Source: Parvibaculum sedimenti
Lineage (GTDB): Bacteria; Pseudomonadota; Alphaproteobacteria; Parvibaculales; Parvibaculaceae
Direction of reading: 5' to 3'
Assembly: GCF_009184905.1 (NCBI RefSeq)
Contig: NZ_WESC01000020.1
Span: 1 to 61,976 of the forward strand
Length of the DNA stretch: 61,976 nt
Shown here: piece after piece, positions 8,311 through 16,824 of the stretch
Layout: each line of letters starts with the position of its first letter
Position numbering within the stretch: position 1 is the stretch's first letter
Translations under genes and position numbers: made by a program
The notes under the pieces: generated by a model
Told to the model about the DNA's origin: nothing
Seen by the model: only the letters and a program-made list of their open reading frames with translations
Databases searched by the model: none

Positions 8311-9693
8311 ATGGCGGAGACCTGGACACCGGATAGCTGGCGGGCAAAGCCCTCCAAGCATCTGCCCATTTACCCGGACGCGGCGGCCCTGCAGGCTGTC
8401 GAGGCCCGTTTGCGCTCCTATCCGCCGCTGGTTTTTGCAGGCGAGGCCCGCAACCTGAAGCGTGATCTGGCGGCTGTCTGCGAAGGACGCGCTTTTCTGC
8501 TCCAGGGCGGCGACTGCGCCGAGAGCTTTGCCGAATTCTCGGCCGACAATATTCGCGACACGTTTCGCGTGCTGCTGCAGATGGCGGTCGTGCTGACCTT
8601 TGCTGCCGGTTCGCCCATTGTGAAGGTCGGCCGCATCGCCGGTCAGTTCGCGAAGCCGCGTTCGGCGCCCGAAGAGACGATCGGTGGCGTGACGCTGCCT
8701 TCCTATCTCGGCGACAACATCAATGGTATCGAGTTCACGGCGGAATCCCGCATTCCGGATCCGGAGCGGTTGCTGCGCGCCTATTCGCAGTCGGCCTCGA
8801 CGCTGAACCTCATCCGCGCTTTCGCGACCGGCGGCTATGCCGATCTCGATTTCGTGCATCGCTGGAATCTGGGCTTCGTTTCCGACAGTCCGGAAGGCGC
8901 GCGCTATGAAGAGCTGGCGAACCGCATCACGGAAGCGCTCGACTTCATGCGCGCCTGTGGCGTCAATTCGCAGACGCTGCCGCAGCTCCATACGACGGAG
9001 TTCTACACGAGCCACGAGGCGCTTCTGCTCGGTTTCGAGCAGGCGATGACGCGCGTCGACTCGACCACGGGCGATTGGTACGACACCTCCGCCCACATGC
9101 TCTGGATCGGCGACCGCACACGGCAGCCCGATCACGGCCATGTCGAGTTCCTGCGCGGCGTGAAGAATCCGATCGGCATGAAGTGCGGCCCGTCGCTCGA
9201 TCCGGAAGAGCTTCTGCGTCTGACCGACATCCTCAACCCGAAGAACGAGCCCGGGCGTCTCACGCTCATCTGCCGTTTCGGCGCGGAGAATGTCGAAAAG
9301 CATCTGCCGGCGCTCATCCATGCGATCAAGCGCGAGGGCAAGAAGGTCGTCTGGTCTTGCGATCCGATGCATGGCAACACGATCAAGGCGTCGAATGGCT
9401 ACAAGACGCGTCCCGTCGACCGGGTTCTTGCCGAAGTGCAGGCCTTCATGGCCGTGCACCGCGCCGAGGGAACGCATGCGGGCGGCGTCCATTTCGAGAT
9501 GACGGGCCAGAACGTCACCGAATGCCTCGGTGGCGCGCAGGCCATCACCGAGACCGATCTCGGCGACCGCTACCACACACATTGCGACCCGCGCCTCAAT
9601 GCGAGCCAGTCGCTCGAACTCGCCTTCATGATTGCTGAAGGTCTGAAGACCGAGCGCGTCAACGCGCAGAAGCTGGCCGTCGGCGCGAAGTGA
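8311..9693 (+). CDS. Class II 3-deoxy-7-phosphoheptulonate (DAHP) synthase
   Basis: This 460-residue enzyme catalyses the first step of the shikimate pathway, condensing phosphoenolpyruvate with erythrose 4-phosphate. It is the plant/actinobacterial class II (AroA-II) type. Diagnostic blocks are [11 protein letters not shown], the [14 protein letters not shown] motif, [10 protein letters not shown], the [10 protein letters not shown] motif, [10 protein letters not shown] and [15 protein letters not shown], which supply the metal-binding Cys/His/Glu/Asp residues and substrate contacts. The start at 8311 is supported by GGAG eight bases upstream. A GTG three codons earlier overlaps that Shine-Dalgarno sequence. 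It is monocistronic, with a strong terminator directly downstream and palindromic sequence upstream. Confidence 0.93.
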   Translation: MAETWTPDSWRAKPSKHLPIYPDAAALQAVEARLRSYPPLVFAGEARNLKRDLAAVCEGRAFLLQGGDCAESFAEFSADNIRDTFRVLLQMAVVLTFAAGSPIVKVGRIAGQFAKPRSAPEETIGGVTLPSYLGDNINGIEFTAESRIPDPERLLRAYSQSASTLNLIRAFATGGYADLDFVHRWNLGFVSDSPEGARYEELANRITEALDFMRACGVNSQTLPQLHTTEFYTSHEALLLGFEQAMTRVDSTTGDWYDTSAHMLWIGDRTRQPDHGHVEFLRGVKNPIGMKCGPSLDPEELLRLTDILNPKNEPGRLTLICRFGAENVEKHLPALIHAIKREGKKVVWSCDPMHGNTIKASNGYKTRPVDRVLAEVQAFMAVHRAEGTHAGGVHFEMTGQNVTECLGGAQAITETDLGDRYHTHCDPRLNASQSLELAFMIAEGLKTERVNAQKLAVGAK

Positions 9694-9714
9694 TCTTTGC
9701 ATACAGATGAATCG

Positions 9715-9750
9715 AAAAGGCCCGGTCGAGACACTGGGCCTTTTTTCTTC
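9715..9750 (+). terminator. Rho-independent terminator after DAHP synthase
   Basis: A perfect 9 bp stem (AAAAGGCCC at 9715-9723 with GGGCCTTTT at 9736-9744) encloses a 12-base loop and runs into a T-rich tract. It lies 21 bases after the stop codon. Confidence 0.85.
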
Positions 9751-9751
9751 T

Positions 9752-9832
9752 CGTCATGCCGGACCTGATCCGGCATCCATCTTCTTCACGTTGCGGCGCA
9801 AAGATGGACCCCGGGTCAAGCCCGGGGTGACG
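9752..9832. repeat. Composite palindromic intergenic repeat (REP-like)
   Basis: This ~81 bp dyad structure starts CGTCA and ends TGACG. Each half contains its own mini-palindrome (CCGGacctgatCCGG on the left, CCCCGGGtcaaGCCCGGGG on the right), and CCATCTT on the left pairs with AAGATGG on the right. Elements of this style are scattered in intergenic DNA of many alphaproteobacteria. It follows the DAHP synthase terminator in a convergent intergenic gap. Confidence 0.7.
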
Positions 9833-9882
9833 GGTGTTGATGCGTTTGCGGGCATCAGCGCCGCCGCAAAGAAAACTGTCAT

Positions 9883-9912
9883 CTGTCATCCCGGCATTCG
9901 CCGGGATGACAG
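9883..9912. repeat. Perfect 13 bp-arm palindrome (REP-like)
   Basis: CTGTCATCCCGGC and GCCGGGATGACAG form a perfect 13 bp inverted repeat around the loop ATTC. It belongs to the same GTCAT...CCGG...ATGAC class as the units at 9752-9832 and 10991-11023. It could also help end transcription of the oxidoreductase on the minus strand. Confidence 0.7.
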
Positions 9913-9944
9913 CAGAATTGGCGGCGGTCTCAATACTCTGCGGC

Positions 9945-10961
9945 TCAGCTCACCTTGATGAGCCTGCGTCCATGGTTCTCGCCTTCGAAGAGGCCGATGA
10001 AGGCCTTGGCGGAGTTTTCGAGGCCTGCGGAAATGTCTTCGGTGTAGACGAGCTTGCCTTCGTGAATCCAGCCGGCCATTTCGGTCTGCGCGGCGCGGAA
10101 GTCCTTGAAATAGTCGAAGACGACGAGGCCTTCCATGCGCAGGCGATGGGTGATGAAGCGCGTCACGTTGCGGATGCCGTGAAGTTCATTGTCGGCGCGG
10201 TTATATTCGCTGACCTGGCCGGAGACGACGATGCGGCCATGCTCATTCATGTTGAGGATCGCGGCGTCGAGCATTTCGGCGCCGACATTATCGAAATAGA
10301 TGTCGACCCCGCCGGGGCAGGCTTCTGCGATGGCGGCGCGGAGATCGCTCGCCTCGCGGTAGTTGATCGTGCGGTCGAAGCCGAGGCTTCGCACATAGTC
10401 GCACTTGTCCTTCGAGCCCGCGATGCCGACAACGGTGCAGCCCTTCATCTTCGCGATCTGGCCTGCCGTCGCGCCGACGGGACCGGCGGCTGATGAGATC
10501 AGCACCGTGTCGCCTTCCTCCGGGTGTCCGAGATCGAGAAGGCCGAAATAGGAGGTGAGGCCCGGAATGCCGAGAACGCCGATGGCGGCGGTGGGGCGGA
10601 GCTTCCCGTGATAAAGCGCGGGATCGAGTTTCTGGATACCGCGTCCGTTGGAAATCGCATGGCTCACCCAGCCGAAACCGCCCGTCACGCGATCGCCCGG
10701 TTTGAACTTCTCGTTATTCGATGCTTCGACGATGCCGCTCATGGCGCTGTCGATTGTCTCGCCGAGTGGCAGTGCGGCCGCGTAGCTCGCGCTTGAAAGC
10801 CGCGAGCGCATGCCGGGATCGACGGAGTGATATTCCGTGCGGATCAGAAGTTCATGCTCGCCGAGGTCGGGGAGGGTGATTTCTTCCAGCCGGAAATTCT
10901 CGAGCTTCGGTTTTCCTTGCGGACGTGACGCCAGCACCCAGCGGCGCGCTTTTGTCGGCAT
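9945..10961 (-). CDS. NADP-dependent MDR oxidoreductase (CurA/leukotriene B4 dehydrogenase type), copy 1
   Basis: This 338-residue zinc-independent medium-chain reductase belongs to the CurA/YncB/prostaglandin-reductase branch. These enzymes reduce alpha,beta-unsaturated carbonyls with NADPH. The nucleotide-binding motif is SSAAGPVGATAGQIAK, followed by the GGVDIYFDNVGAEMLD block typical of this branch. The start at 10961 (MPTKARRWVL) is chosen by comparison with its two paralogues in this window. The longer frame to 11153 runs into a palindromic repeat and the neighbouring gene. It is preceded by paralogue copy 2 in the same orientation with a palindromic repeat between them. The substrate is unknown. 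Confidence 0.87.
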   Translation of the reverse strand: MPTKARRWVLASRPQGKPKLENFRLEEITLPDLGEHELLIRTEYHSVDPGMRSRLSSASYAAALPLGETIDSAMSGIVEASNNEKFKPGDRVTGGFGWVSHAISNGRGIQKLDPALYHGKLRPTAAIGVLGIPGLTSYFGLLDLGHPEEGDTVLISSAAGPVGATAGQIAKMKGCTVVGIAGSKDKCDYVRSLGFDRTINYREASDLRAAIAEACPGGVDIYFDNVGAEMLDAAILNMNEHGRIVVSGQVSEYNRADNELHGIRNVTRFITHRLRMEGLVVFDYFKDFRAAQTEMAGWIHEGKLVYTEDISAGLENSAKAFIGLFEGENHGRRLIKVS

Positions 10962-10990
10962 GGTTTTCTCCCTCTCCGGTCTCGCCCTAC

Positions 10991-11023
10991 CGTCATGGCC
11001 CGGGCTTGTTCCGGGCCATGACG
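10991..11023. repeat. Perfect 13 bp-arm palindrome (REP-like) between paralogous oxidoreductases
   Basis: CGTCATGGCCCGG (10991-11003) and CCGGGCCATGACG (11011-11023) flank the loop GCTTGTT. It is the same class of repeat as at 9752-9832 and 9883-9912, here sitting exactly between two paralogous genes. Confidence 0.7.
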
Positions 11024-11035
11024 ACGTTGAAGGAC

Positions 11036-12061
11036 CTAGATCGCCTTGTCCGGTCCGATCTTCACCAGCATCTTGCCGGCATTGGCGCCCGAGAAGAGGT
11101 TGAGGAAGGCCTTGGGCGCGTTCTCGATGCCGTGCTCGACCGTCTCCTGCCAATGCATCTTGCCTGCTTTGATGAGCTTGCCCATCTCGGCATAGAAGGC
11201 GGGGATGATGTCGAGATGGTTCGAGACGATGAAGCCTTGCAGCTTCAGGCTCTTGCCGACCGCCATGATGATGTTGGACGGGCCGGGGCGCGGGGCCGTG
11301 TCGTTATATTGTTCGATCATGCCGCAGAGCGCGAGGCGGCCGAAGGGGCGCATGTGGTTGATCGCAACTTCCAGATGCTTGCCGCCGACATTCTCGAAAT
11401 AGACGTCGATGCCTTTCGGGAATGCCGCGCCGACCGCCTTGTCGAGATCGCCGCAGGTCTTGTAGTTGATGGCCTTGTCGATACCCGCGACCTTTTCAAG
11501 CCATTCGCATTTCTCGTCCGAGCCTGCAGAGCCCACGACATAGCAGCCATGCGCCTTGGCGAGCTGGCAGACGACCGTGCCGACGGCGCCTGATGCGGCT
11601 GAGACGAAGACCGTCTCGCCATCCTTCAGCTCACCGATCTTCATGAGCCCGGCATAGGCCGTCATGCCCGGCATGCCGAGCGTGCCAAGATAGGCTTCGA
11701 TAGGCCCGAGCGCAGGATCGACTTTCTGGAAGGCTTCGGCTTTTGCGAGCGCGTATTCGCGCCAGCCGAACATGCTCTGCACATAATCGCCGACAGCGAG
11801 CTTCGGTGACTTCGAGGCGATCACCTGTCCGATGGCACCGCCCTGAAGTGCTTCACCGATCTGGAACGGGGGAACGTAGCTCTCGCGGTCCATCATGCGG
11901 CCGCGCATGTAAGGATCGACCGACATCCAGATATTCCGGACGAGGATTTCGCCGTCGCCGGGCTGGCGGACGTCGGTGGTTGCGAGTTCGAAGTCGGAAG
12001 GCTTCGGTTCGCCGACGGGGCGGGCCTTCAGACGGATTTCCTTCGAGACGAGGTTGGTCAT
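11036..12061 (-). CDS. NADP-dependent MDR oxidoreductase (CurA type), copy 2
   Basis: This 341-residue paralogue of the neighbouring copy 1 has the same architecture: GroES-like N-terminus (EILVRNIWMSVDPYMRGRM), Rossmann motif VSAASGAVGTVVCQLAK and the GIDVYFENVGGKHLEV block. The VDPYMRGRM motif is the hallmark of the CurA/leukotriene B4 12-hydroxydehydrogenase group. No zinc ligands are present. The start at 12061 follows a GGGAGAG-like ribosome binding site. It reads toward copy 1 and away from the efflux operon end, 83 bases from the nodT-like stop. Its physiological substrate is probably an enone or quinone, which is an inference from the family. Confidence 0.88.
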   Translation of the reverse strand: MTNLVSKEIRLKARPVGEPKPSDFELATTDVRQPGDGEILVRNIWMSVDPYMRGRMMDRESYVPPFQIGEALQGGAIGQVIASKSPKLAVGDYVQSMFGWREYALAKAEAFQKVDPALGPIEAYLGTLGMPGMTAYAGLMKIGELKDGETVFVSAASGAVGTVVCQLAKAHGCYVVGSAGSDEKCEWLEKVAGIDKAINYKTCGDLDKAVGAAFPKGIDVYFENVGGKHLEVAINHMRPFGRLALCGMIEQYNDTAPRPGPSNIIMAVGKSLKLQGFIVSNHLDIIPAFYAEMGKLIKAGKMHWQETVEHGIENAPKAFLNLFSGANAGKMLVKIGPDKAI

Positions 12062-12144
12062 GTTTCTCTCCCAGAATTGTTGTTGGGAGGAGTAAACACG
12101 CTTTCCGCAATGTCAGGAAGCCTGCAACGGCGAACAGGGTCTGT

Positions 12145-13521
12145 TCACGATTTCCAGCCGCCGCCGAGGGCGACGAAGAGATTGACGGCCGCCGTGTACT
12201 GGTTGAGCCGCGCCTGAGCCTCGCTGTCGCGGGCCGTGAGCCAGGCGCGCTGCGCGTCCAGCACCGAGAGGAAGTCGCTTGCGCCCGCCTTGTAGCTTGC
12301 CTGCGAGAGATCGTAGGACCGGCGGGCCTCGACGGCGGCGATGGCGAGTGACGACTGGCGGCGGCTATAGGCATCCGAATTGGTGAGGGCATCCTCGACT
12401 TCGCCGAAGGCGGTCAGCACGGTCTTGCGATAGGTCGCGGCGAGTTCCGCGTCGCGCGCCTTGGCGGTCTGAAGATTTCCTTCGAGCTGGCCGCCGGAGA
12501 AAATCGGCGCGAGTATCGAGGCGGCGATCGAGGTGCCGTTGGTCGTGCCAAGATTGGCGATCCAGTCGACGCTCTTGCTTGCCGAGAGGTCAATGGTCGG
12601 GAAGAAGGCCGCGCGGGCCGCGCCGATATCGGCATTGGCCGACTGGAGGTTCGCTTCCGCCTCGCGAATATCGGGGCGGCGTTCGAGCAGCGCCGAGGGC
12701 TGGCCGACCGCAACGGCGGGAAGTGTTGCCGTCGTGCCGCTGGCCGTCTTCACGTCGAAACCTTCCGGCGCCTTGCCCAGCAGGATCGCCAGCGCGTGCT
12801 GGTTTGCCGCGAGCTCGGCTTCGAGCGTGGGAATGGTCGCCTCGATCCCGGCCAGCGTCGTGCGCTGCTGCGAAACGTCGAGCGCGGAAGCCGTGCCGAA
12901 CTGGAAGCGGGATTCGACGAGTTTCAGCGTTTCGCGCGCGGCATCGAGCGACTCGCGCGCGATGGCGAGGCGGTCCTTGAGATTGAGAATGCCGAAATAG
13001 GTCGTGGCGACGGAGGACTGTACGACGAGAACCGCCGCTTCCCTGGCATAGATGCTGGAGCGGAGGCTTGCCTCGGACGCCTCGCTCTGGGCGCGATAAA
13101 GACCCCAGAGGTCGAGGGCATAACTCACATTGAGCGCGCCGCTGGCGCTGCGTGTGGAGCCCGACTTGTCGCTCGAGGTGGTGCGCGAGGCGCTGCCGCT
13201 CGCGTCCACCGTCGGGAACAGCGACGAGTTGGTGCTGCGCAACTGGCCTTGCGCCTGCTCGACGCGGTGAAGCGCCGCGATGATGTCGAGGTTCTCCTTT
13301 AGCGCTTCGTCCATCAGGCTCTGAAGCTCGGGATCGTTGAAGGAGGACCACCAGGTGGAGGTAACATCGACCGCGCCGGTCTTGGCCACCGGGCTCGTGA
13401 AGGATGCGGGCACGGCCACTGCTGGGCGTTCGTAATCCGGCACCATCGAGCAGGCGGCGAGGGCGGATGAAAGCATCAGAAGCGCGGTGAATGTGGCGAG
13501 CGGGCGCCGGGCGATCAGCAT
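12145..13521 (-). CDS. NodT-family outer-membrane efflux lipoprotein
   Basis: This 458-residue TolC/NodT-like outer membrane factor begins with a lipoprotein signal peptide whose lipobox LAAC places the acylated Cys near residue 24. It is followed by the MVPDYERPAV region common to NodT proteins. Two repeated coiled-coil halves follow (around 70-230 and 270-450), as expected for an alpha-barrel channel: for example ALHRVEQAQGQL in the first and EAEANLQSANADIGAARAAF in the second. It is the third gene after macA and macB, 11 bases from macB, and should provide the exit duct of that tripartite pump. Confidence 0.88.
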   Translation of the reverse strand: MLIARRPLATFTALLMLSSALAACSMVPDYERPAVAVPASFTSPVAKTGAVDVTSTWWSSFNDPELQSLMDEALKENLDIIAALHRVEQAQGQLRSTNSSLFPTVDASGSASRTTSSDKSGSTRSASGALNVSYALDLWGLYRAQSEASEASLRSSIYAREAAVLVVQSSVATTYFGILNLKDRLAIARESLDAARETLKLVESRFQFGTASALDVSQQRTTLAGIEATIPTLEAELAANQHALAILLGKAPEGFDVKTASGTTATLPAVAVGQPSALLERRPDIREAEANLQSANADIGAARAAFFPTIDLSASKSVDWIANLGTTNGTSIAASILAPIFSGGQLEGNLQTAKARDAELAATYRKTVLTAFGEVEDALTNSDAYSRRQSSLAIAAVEARRSYDLSQASYKAGASDFLSVLDAQRAWLTARDSEAQARLNQYTAAVNLFVALGGGWKS

Positions 13522-13532
13522 TGGGGAAGTCC

Positions 13533-15494
13533 TTATTCAGACGAGAGCGCGACCACCGGGTCGAGGCTCGCGGCTTTACGTGCGGGTAAATATCCAAATA
13601 GGAGGCCGGTCGCGAAGGCGCAAGAGAAGGCGAGCAATGGCGGGGTGACCGAATAGACGACGGAGACGCCAAAAAACTCGCAAAGCATGGCCGTGCCGAG
13701 GCCGCCAAGGACGCCGATGATGCCGCCGACCCCGCAGACGACGAGCGCCTCGGTGTTGAATTGCAGCATGATGTCGAGCTGGCGCGCGCCGGTCGCCATG
13801 CGGATGCCGATTTCGCGTGTCCGCTCCGTTACGCTGACAAGCATGATGTTCATGACGCCGATGCCGCCGACGATGAGCGAAATGGCGGCAACGGAGCCGA
13901 GCAGGATCGTCAACGTGTTCTGCGTTGCTTCCGCCGTTTCGAGGATCGAGGCGGTGTTGCGGACCTGAAAGTCCTGCGTCTTGTGCCGGGCGGTCAGCAG
14001 CGAGGTTATCTTCGCTTCCGTGTCGTCGATCAGGGCGGCGTCCTGCGCCTTCACCGAAATGGTGCTGACATAGCGCTTGCCGAAGAGGCGCATATAGCCC
14101 GTGGAGAGCGGCACGAAGGCGACATCGTCCTGATCGCTGCCGAAGCTCGATGCACCCTTCGCTTCCATGATGCCGACGATCTCGAAGGGTACATTCTGGA
14201 CGAGGATATATTTGCCGACCGGATTGCCGCCATCGGGGAAGAGATTGTTGACGATGGTCTGGCCGATGACGATGACAGGTGCGTAGCCGTCGAGATCCGC
14301 CCGCGTAAAAAAGCCGCCACTTGCGATGTTCCAGTCGCGCACCAGCGGATAGGACGGCCAGGTTCCGGTCACCTGTGTACGGTAGTCGATATTGCCGTAG
14401 CGGACAGTGACGGTAGTAGAGCGCTCCGGCGCTGCGGCCTCGACGTTGGACAGAGCGGTGATCGCGGTAACGTCGTCGGGGATCAGCGTCGCGATGTCGC
14501 CGGTGGGCCGCATGCCGGGTGCGCCTGGCCGGATCATCAGCAGGTTCGTTCCCATGGCCGAGATGCGATCCATCACGTTCTGTTTGGAGCCATTGCCGAT
14601 GGCCAGCATGGCGACCACGGCACCGACGCCGATAACGACGCCGAGCAGGGTCAGGGCTGTCCGGAATATGTTGTTGCGCAGTGATCGCAGTGCCATCTTT
14701 ATGGCCTCTCCGAGATCGCCACGGAAAAAAGATGCCATGCCGCCCAGTTCGGAAACGGGCTCGTCGCGTCTCGGCGCGACGGTCTGCGACGGTTCGCGCT
14801 CGATGTCCTCAGTTACCCGGCCGTCGGACAGGCGGATGAGGCGGCGTGCATGCGCGGCCACGCTCGCATCATGGGTGATGAGGATTACGGTCTTGCCTTC
14901 CGCATTGAGCGCGGCGAGAAGCGCCAGAACTTCGATGCCGCTCTGGGAGTCGAGCGCGCCCGTCGGCTCGTCGGCGAGGACGACTTCCGGATCGTTCATC
15001 AGCGCCCGCGCTATGGAGACACGCTGCTGCTGACCGCCCGAAAGCTCATTGGGCCTGTGCTCGCTGCGGTCGCCAATGCCGAGGCGGGCCAGCAGGGATT
15101 TCGCGCGGCTGACGCGCTCGCCATGCGGTGTGCCGGCATAGATGGACGGAAGTTCGACATTTTCGGTCGCCGTCATTGCCGGGAGGAGATTGTAGCGCTG
15201 GAAGACGAAGCCGAATGTGTCGCGGCGGAGCGTCGCCATGTCGTCGGAGGTGAGGGTTGCGACATCCATGCCATTGACGAGGTAGGTCCCGCTCGACGGC
15301 CGGTCGAGACAGCCCAGGATATTCATCAGCGTCGATTTGCCTGAACCCGACTGGCCCATGATGGCGACGAATTCGCCAGCGCGGATCGTCAGCGACACAT
15401 CGTCGAGCGCTCGGACTTCCGTTTCGCCCGTCTGGTAGGTCCTGCTGACGTTGCGAATATCGATGAGGGCAGGGGGGGGTGGGTCTTGCGTCAT
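13533..15494 (-). CDS. macB: MacB-type ABC transporter, fused ATPase and permease
   Basis: This 653-residue protein has an N-terminal ABC domain: Walker A GQSGSGKST, signature LSGGQQQRV and Walker B VVLADEPTGALDS. A four-TM MacB permease with a large periplasmic domain follows. TM1 starts near residue 280 (TALTLLGVVIGVGAVVAML) and the FtsX-like TM2-4 lie in the last 130 residues. MacB drives export of macrolides, peptides or lipids from the periplasm through an outer membrane channel. Its start overlaps the macA stop by ATGA, so translation is coupled. It forms the middle of a macA-macB-nodT operon on the minus strand. The substrate is unknown. Confidence 0.92.
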   Translation of the reverse strand: MTQDPPPPALIDIRNVSRTYQTGETEVRALDDVSLTIRAGEFVAIMGQSGSGKSTLMNILGCLDRPSSGTYLVNGMDVATLTSDDMATLRRDTFGFVFQRYNLLPAMTATENVELPSIYAGTPHGERVSRAKSLLARLGIGDRSEHRPNELSGGQQQRVSIARALMNDPEVVLADEPTGALDSQSGIEVLALLAALNAEGKTVILITHDASVAAHARRLIRLSDGRVTEDIEREPSQTVAPRRDEPVSELGGMASFFRGDLGEAIKMALRSLRNNIFRTALTLLGVVIGVGAVVAMLAIGNGSKQNVMDRISAMGTNLLMIRPGAPGMRPTGDIATLIPDDVTAITALSNVEAAAPERSTTVTVRYGNIDYRTQVTGTWPSYPLVRDWNIASGGFFTRADLDGYAPVIVIGQTIVNNLFPDGGNPVGKYILVQNVPFEIVGIMEAKGASSFGSDQDDVAFVPLSTGYMRLFGKRYVSTISVKAQDAALIDDTEAKITSLLTARHKTQDFQVRNTASILETAEATQNTLTILLGSVAAISLIVGGIGVMNIMLVSVTERTREIGIRMATGARQLDIMLQFNTEALVVCGVGGIIGVLGGLGTAMLCEFFGVSVVYSVTPPLLAFSCAFATGLLFGYLPARKAASLDPVVALSSE

Positions 15495-16699
15495 AGCGTC
15501 GGCGGCCTGCCAGCGCCGTTGCTCGCCTTTTTCGTCGAACTCGTGCCTTCGACGCCGGTGACGACGATATCGCCTTCTTCAAGGCCGGAGAGGACTTCCG
15601 CCGAAATGCGGTTCATCAGGCCGATCTTCACATCGCGAGCGGTGGGGCGGCTGCCATCCATCACCATTACGCGATAGGCGCCCGCCTCGCCATTCTTTGC
15701 GGGCCGGAGTGCTGCGACGGGGACAATGGGAACATTTTTCGCTTCGCCAAGAAGGAAAAAGACCTGAGCGGTCATGCTCGTCATCAACGCATTATCCGCG
15801 TTCGCGACGTCGATCAGTGCATCATAGAGAATGACGTCATTCACCGTTTCCGGCGTCGGCAGAATTTGGCGAATGGTCGAGCGCCATTTTCGATCCGGCA
15901 TGCCGAGCGTGGTGAAGTACACGGGCATACCGACCTTGAGCCTGCCGACATCGGCTTCCGCGACCTGCGCCTTCACCGTCATGGTGGAAAGATCGGCGAT
16001 CTGGAGGATGGTCGGCGCGGTCTGCTTGTTGTTCAACGTCTGGCCTTGCAGGGTCGTCTGCGAGGTCACGGTGCCGCTCATCGGAGCATAGATCTTCGTG
16101 TAGCTCAGATTGGCTTCATCGCCCTCGAGCGTCGAATTTGCCTGATCGAGCTGTGCTTTCAACGAATCCAGCGACGCCTGATCCTGCTTGACCGTAGCGG
16201 CGCTGATATCGGCGGTGTCCTTGCTCACGGCATTGATCTTCAGAAGGCCCTGATTGCGGCGATTCTGGATGCGGGAGAGTTCGAGCTGCGCCTCCTGCCG
16301 TTTGATCTGCGCCTGGAGGTCGCGGACCTTCGCCTTGTCGGCGGCGACGGCGGACTCATAAACGGTCGGGTCGATCTCGGCGAGAAGCTCGCCCTTGTTC
16401 ACGTGGTCGCCTATCTGGACATGAACGATCTTCAATTCGCCCGAGGCTTGTGCGCCGACGTCGACATAATCCTTGGGCTGCAATGCGCCCAGCGCCGTGA
16501 CCGTCTGCTCAATGTCACCGCGGGTGACGGCTTCTGTCTTGAATTTTGTCGCGCCATTTTCAGCCGAGCGGGCATACCAGATAAGCGCAGCCAGGATGAG
16601 AATGAAGGTTGCTGCGATAGCCCATTGCGCCCTCGGGCTCAGGCTGCGATAGGCGGCGGGCAGGGTGGCGATCCGCTGCCTTAGTCGTTCGAAGGTCAT
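15491..16699 (-). CDS. macA: MacA-like periplasmic adaptor (HlyD/MFP family)
   Basis: This 402-residue membrane fusion protein has one N-terminal TM anchor (~residues 27-43), a split lipoyl domain (QASGELKIVHVQIGDHVNKG and YAPMSGTVTSQTTLQGQ) and an alpha-helical hairpin (~100-190). Beta-barrel and membrane-proximal domains follow. This is the MacA pattern, linking MacB to the outer membrane factor. It is the first gene of the efflux operon. A terminator for the upstream oxidoreductase lies 85 bp in front, so the operon probably has its own promoter in 16700-16783. No adjacent regulator is present. Confidence 0.9.
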   Translation of the reverse strand: MTFERLRQRIATLPAAYRSLSPRAQWAIAATFILILAALIWYARSAENGATKFKTEAVTRGDIEQTVTALGALQPKDYVDVGAQASGELKIVHVQIGDHVNKGELLAEIDPTVYESAVAADKAKVRDLQAQIKRQEAQLELSRIQNRRNQGLLKINAVSKDTADISAATVKQDQASLDSLKAQLDQANSTLEGDEANLSYTKIYAPMSGTVTSQTTLQGQTLNNKQTAPTILQIADLSTMTVKAQVAEADVGRLKVGMPVYFTTLGMPDRKWRSTIRQILPTPETVNDVILYDALIDVANADNALMTSMTAQVFFLLGEAKNVPIVPVAALRPAKNGEAGAYRVMVMDGSRPTARDVKIGLMNRISAEVLSGLEEGDIVVTGVEGTSSTKKASNGAGRPPTL

Positions 16700-16783
16700 A
16701 TAGCCGCAATCCGTCCCGGGAAACTCGACAGGTTATAATCCGTTCAACGTGACAGGCGTATTTCTCCGTCGAGTGGTTCACAC

Positions 16784-16819
16784 GAAAAAAAGCGGCGGAG
16801 GGAAACCCGTCCGCCGCCT
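16784..16819 (-). terminator. Rho-independent terminator after oxidoreductase copy 3
   Basis: On the minus strand a GC-rich hairpin (GCGGCGGA at 16792-16799 with TCCGCCGC at 16810-16817, extended by GGG/CCC) is followed by a run of eight T (16784-16791). It separates the third oxidoreductase from macA. Confidence 0.85.
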
Positions 16820-16824
16820 CTTGC

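Noticed and set aside
5159-9702. Long minus-strand open frames opposite gabD, rpiA, gor and DAHP synthase
   Set aside because: They mirror the codon bias of strongly recognised plus-strand genes and their products are Arg/His/Asp-rich without motifs.
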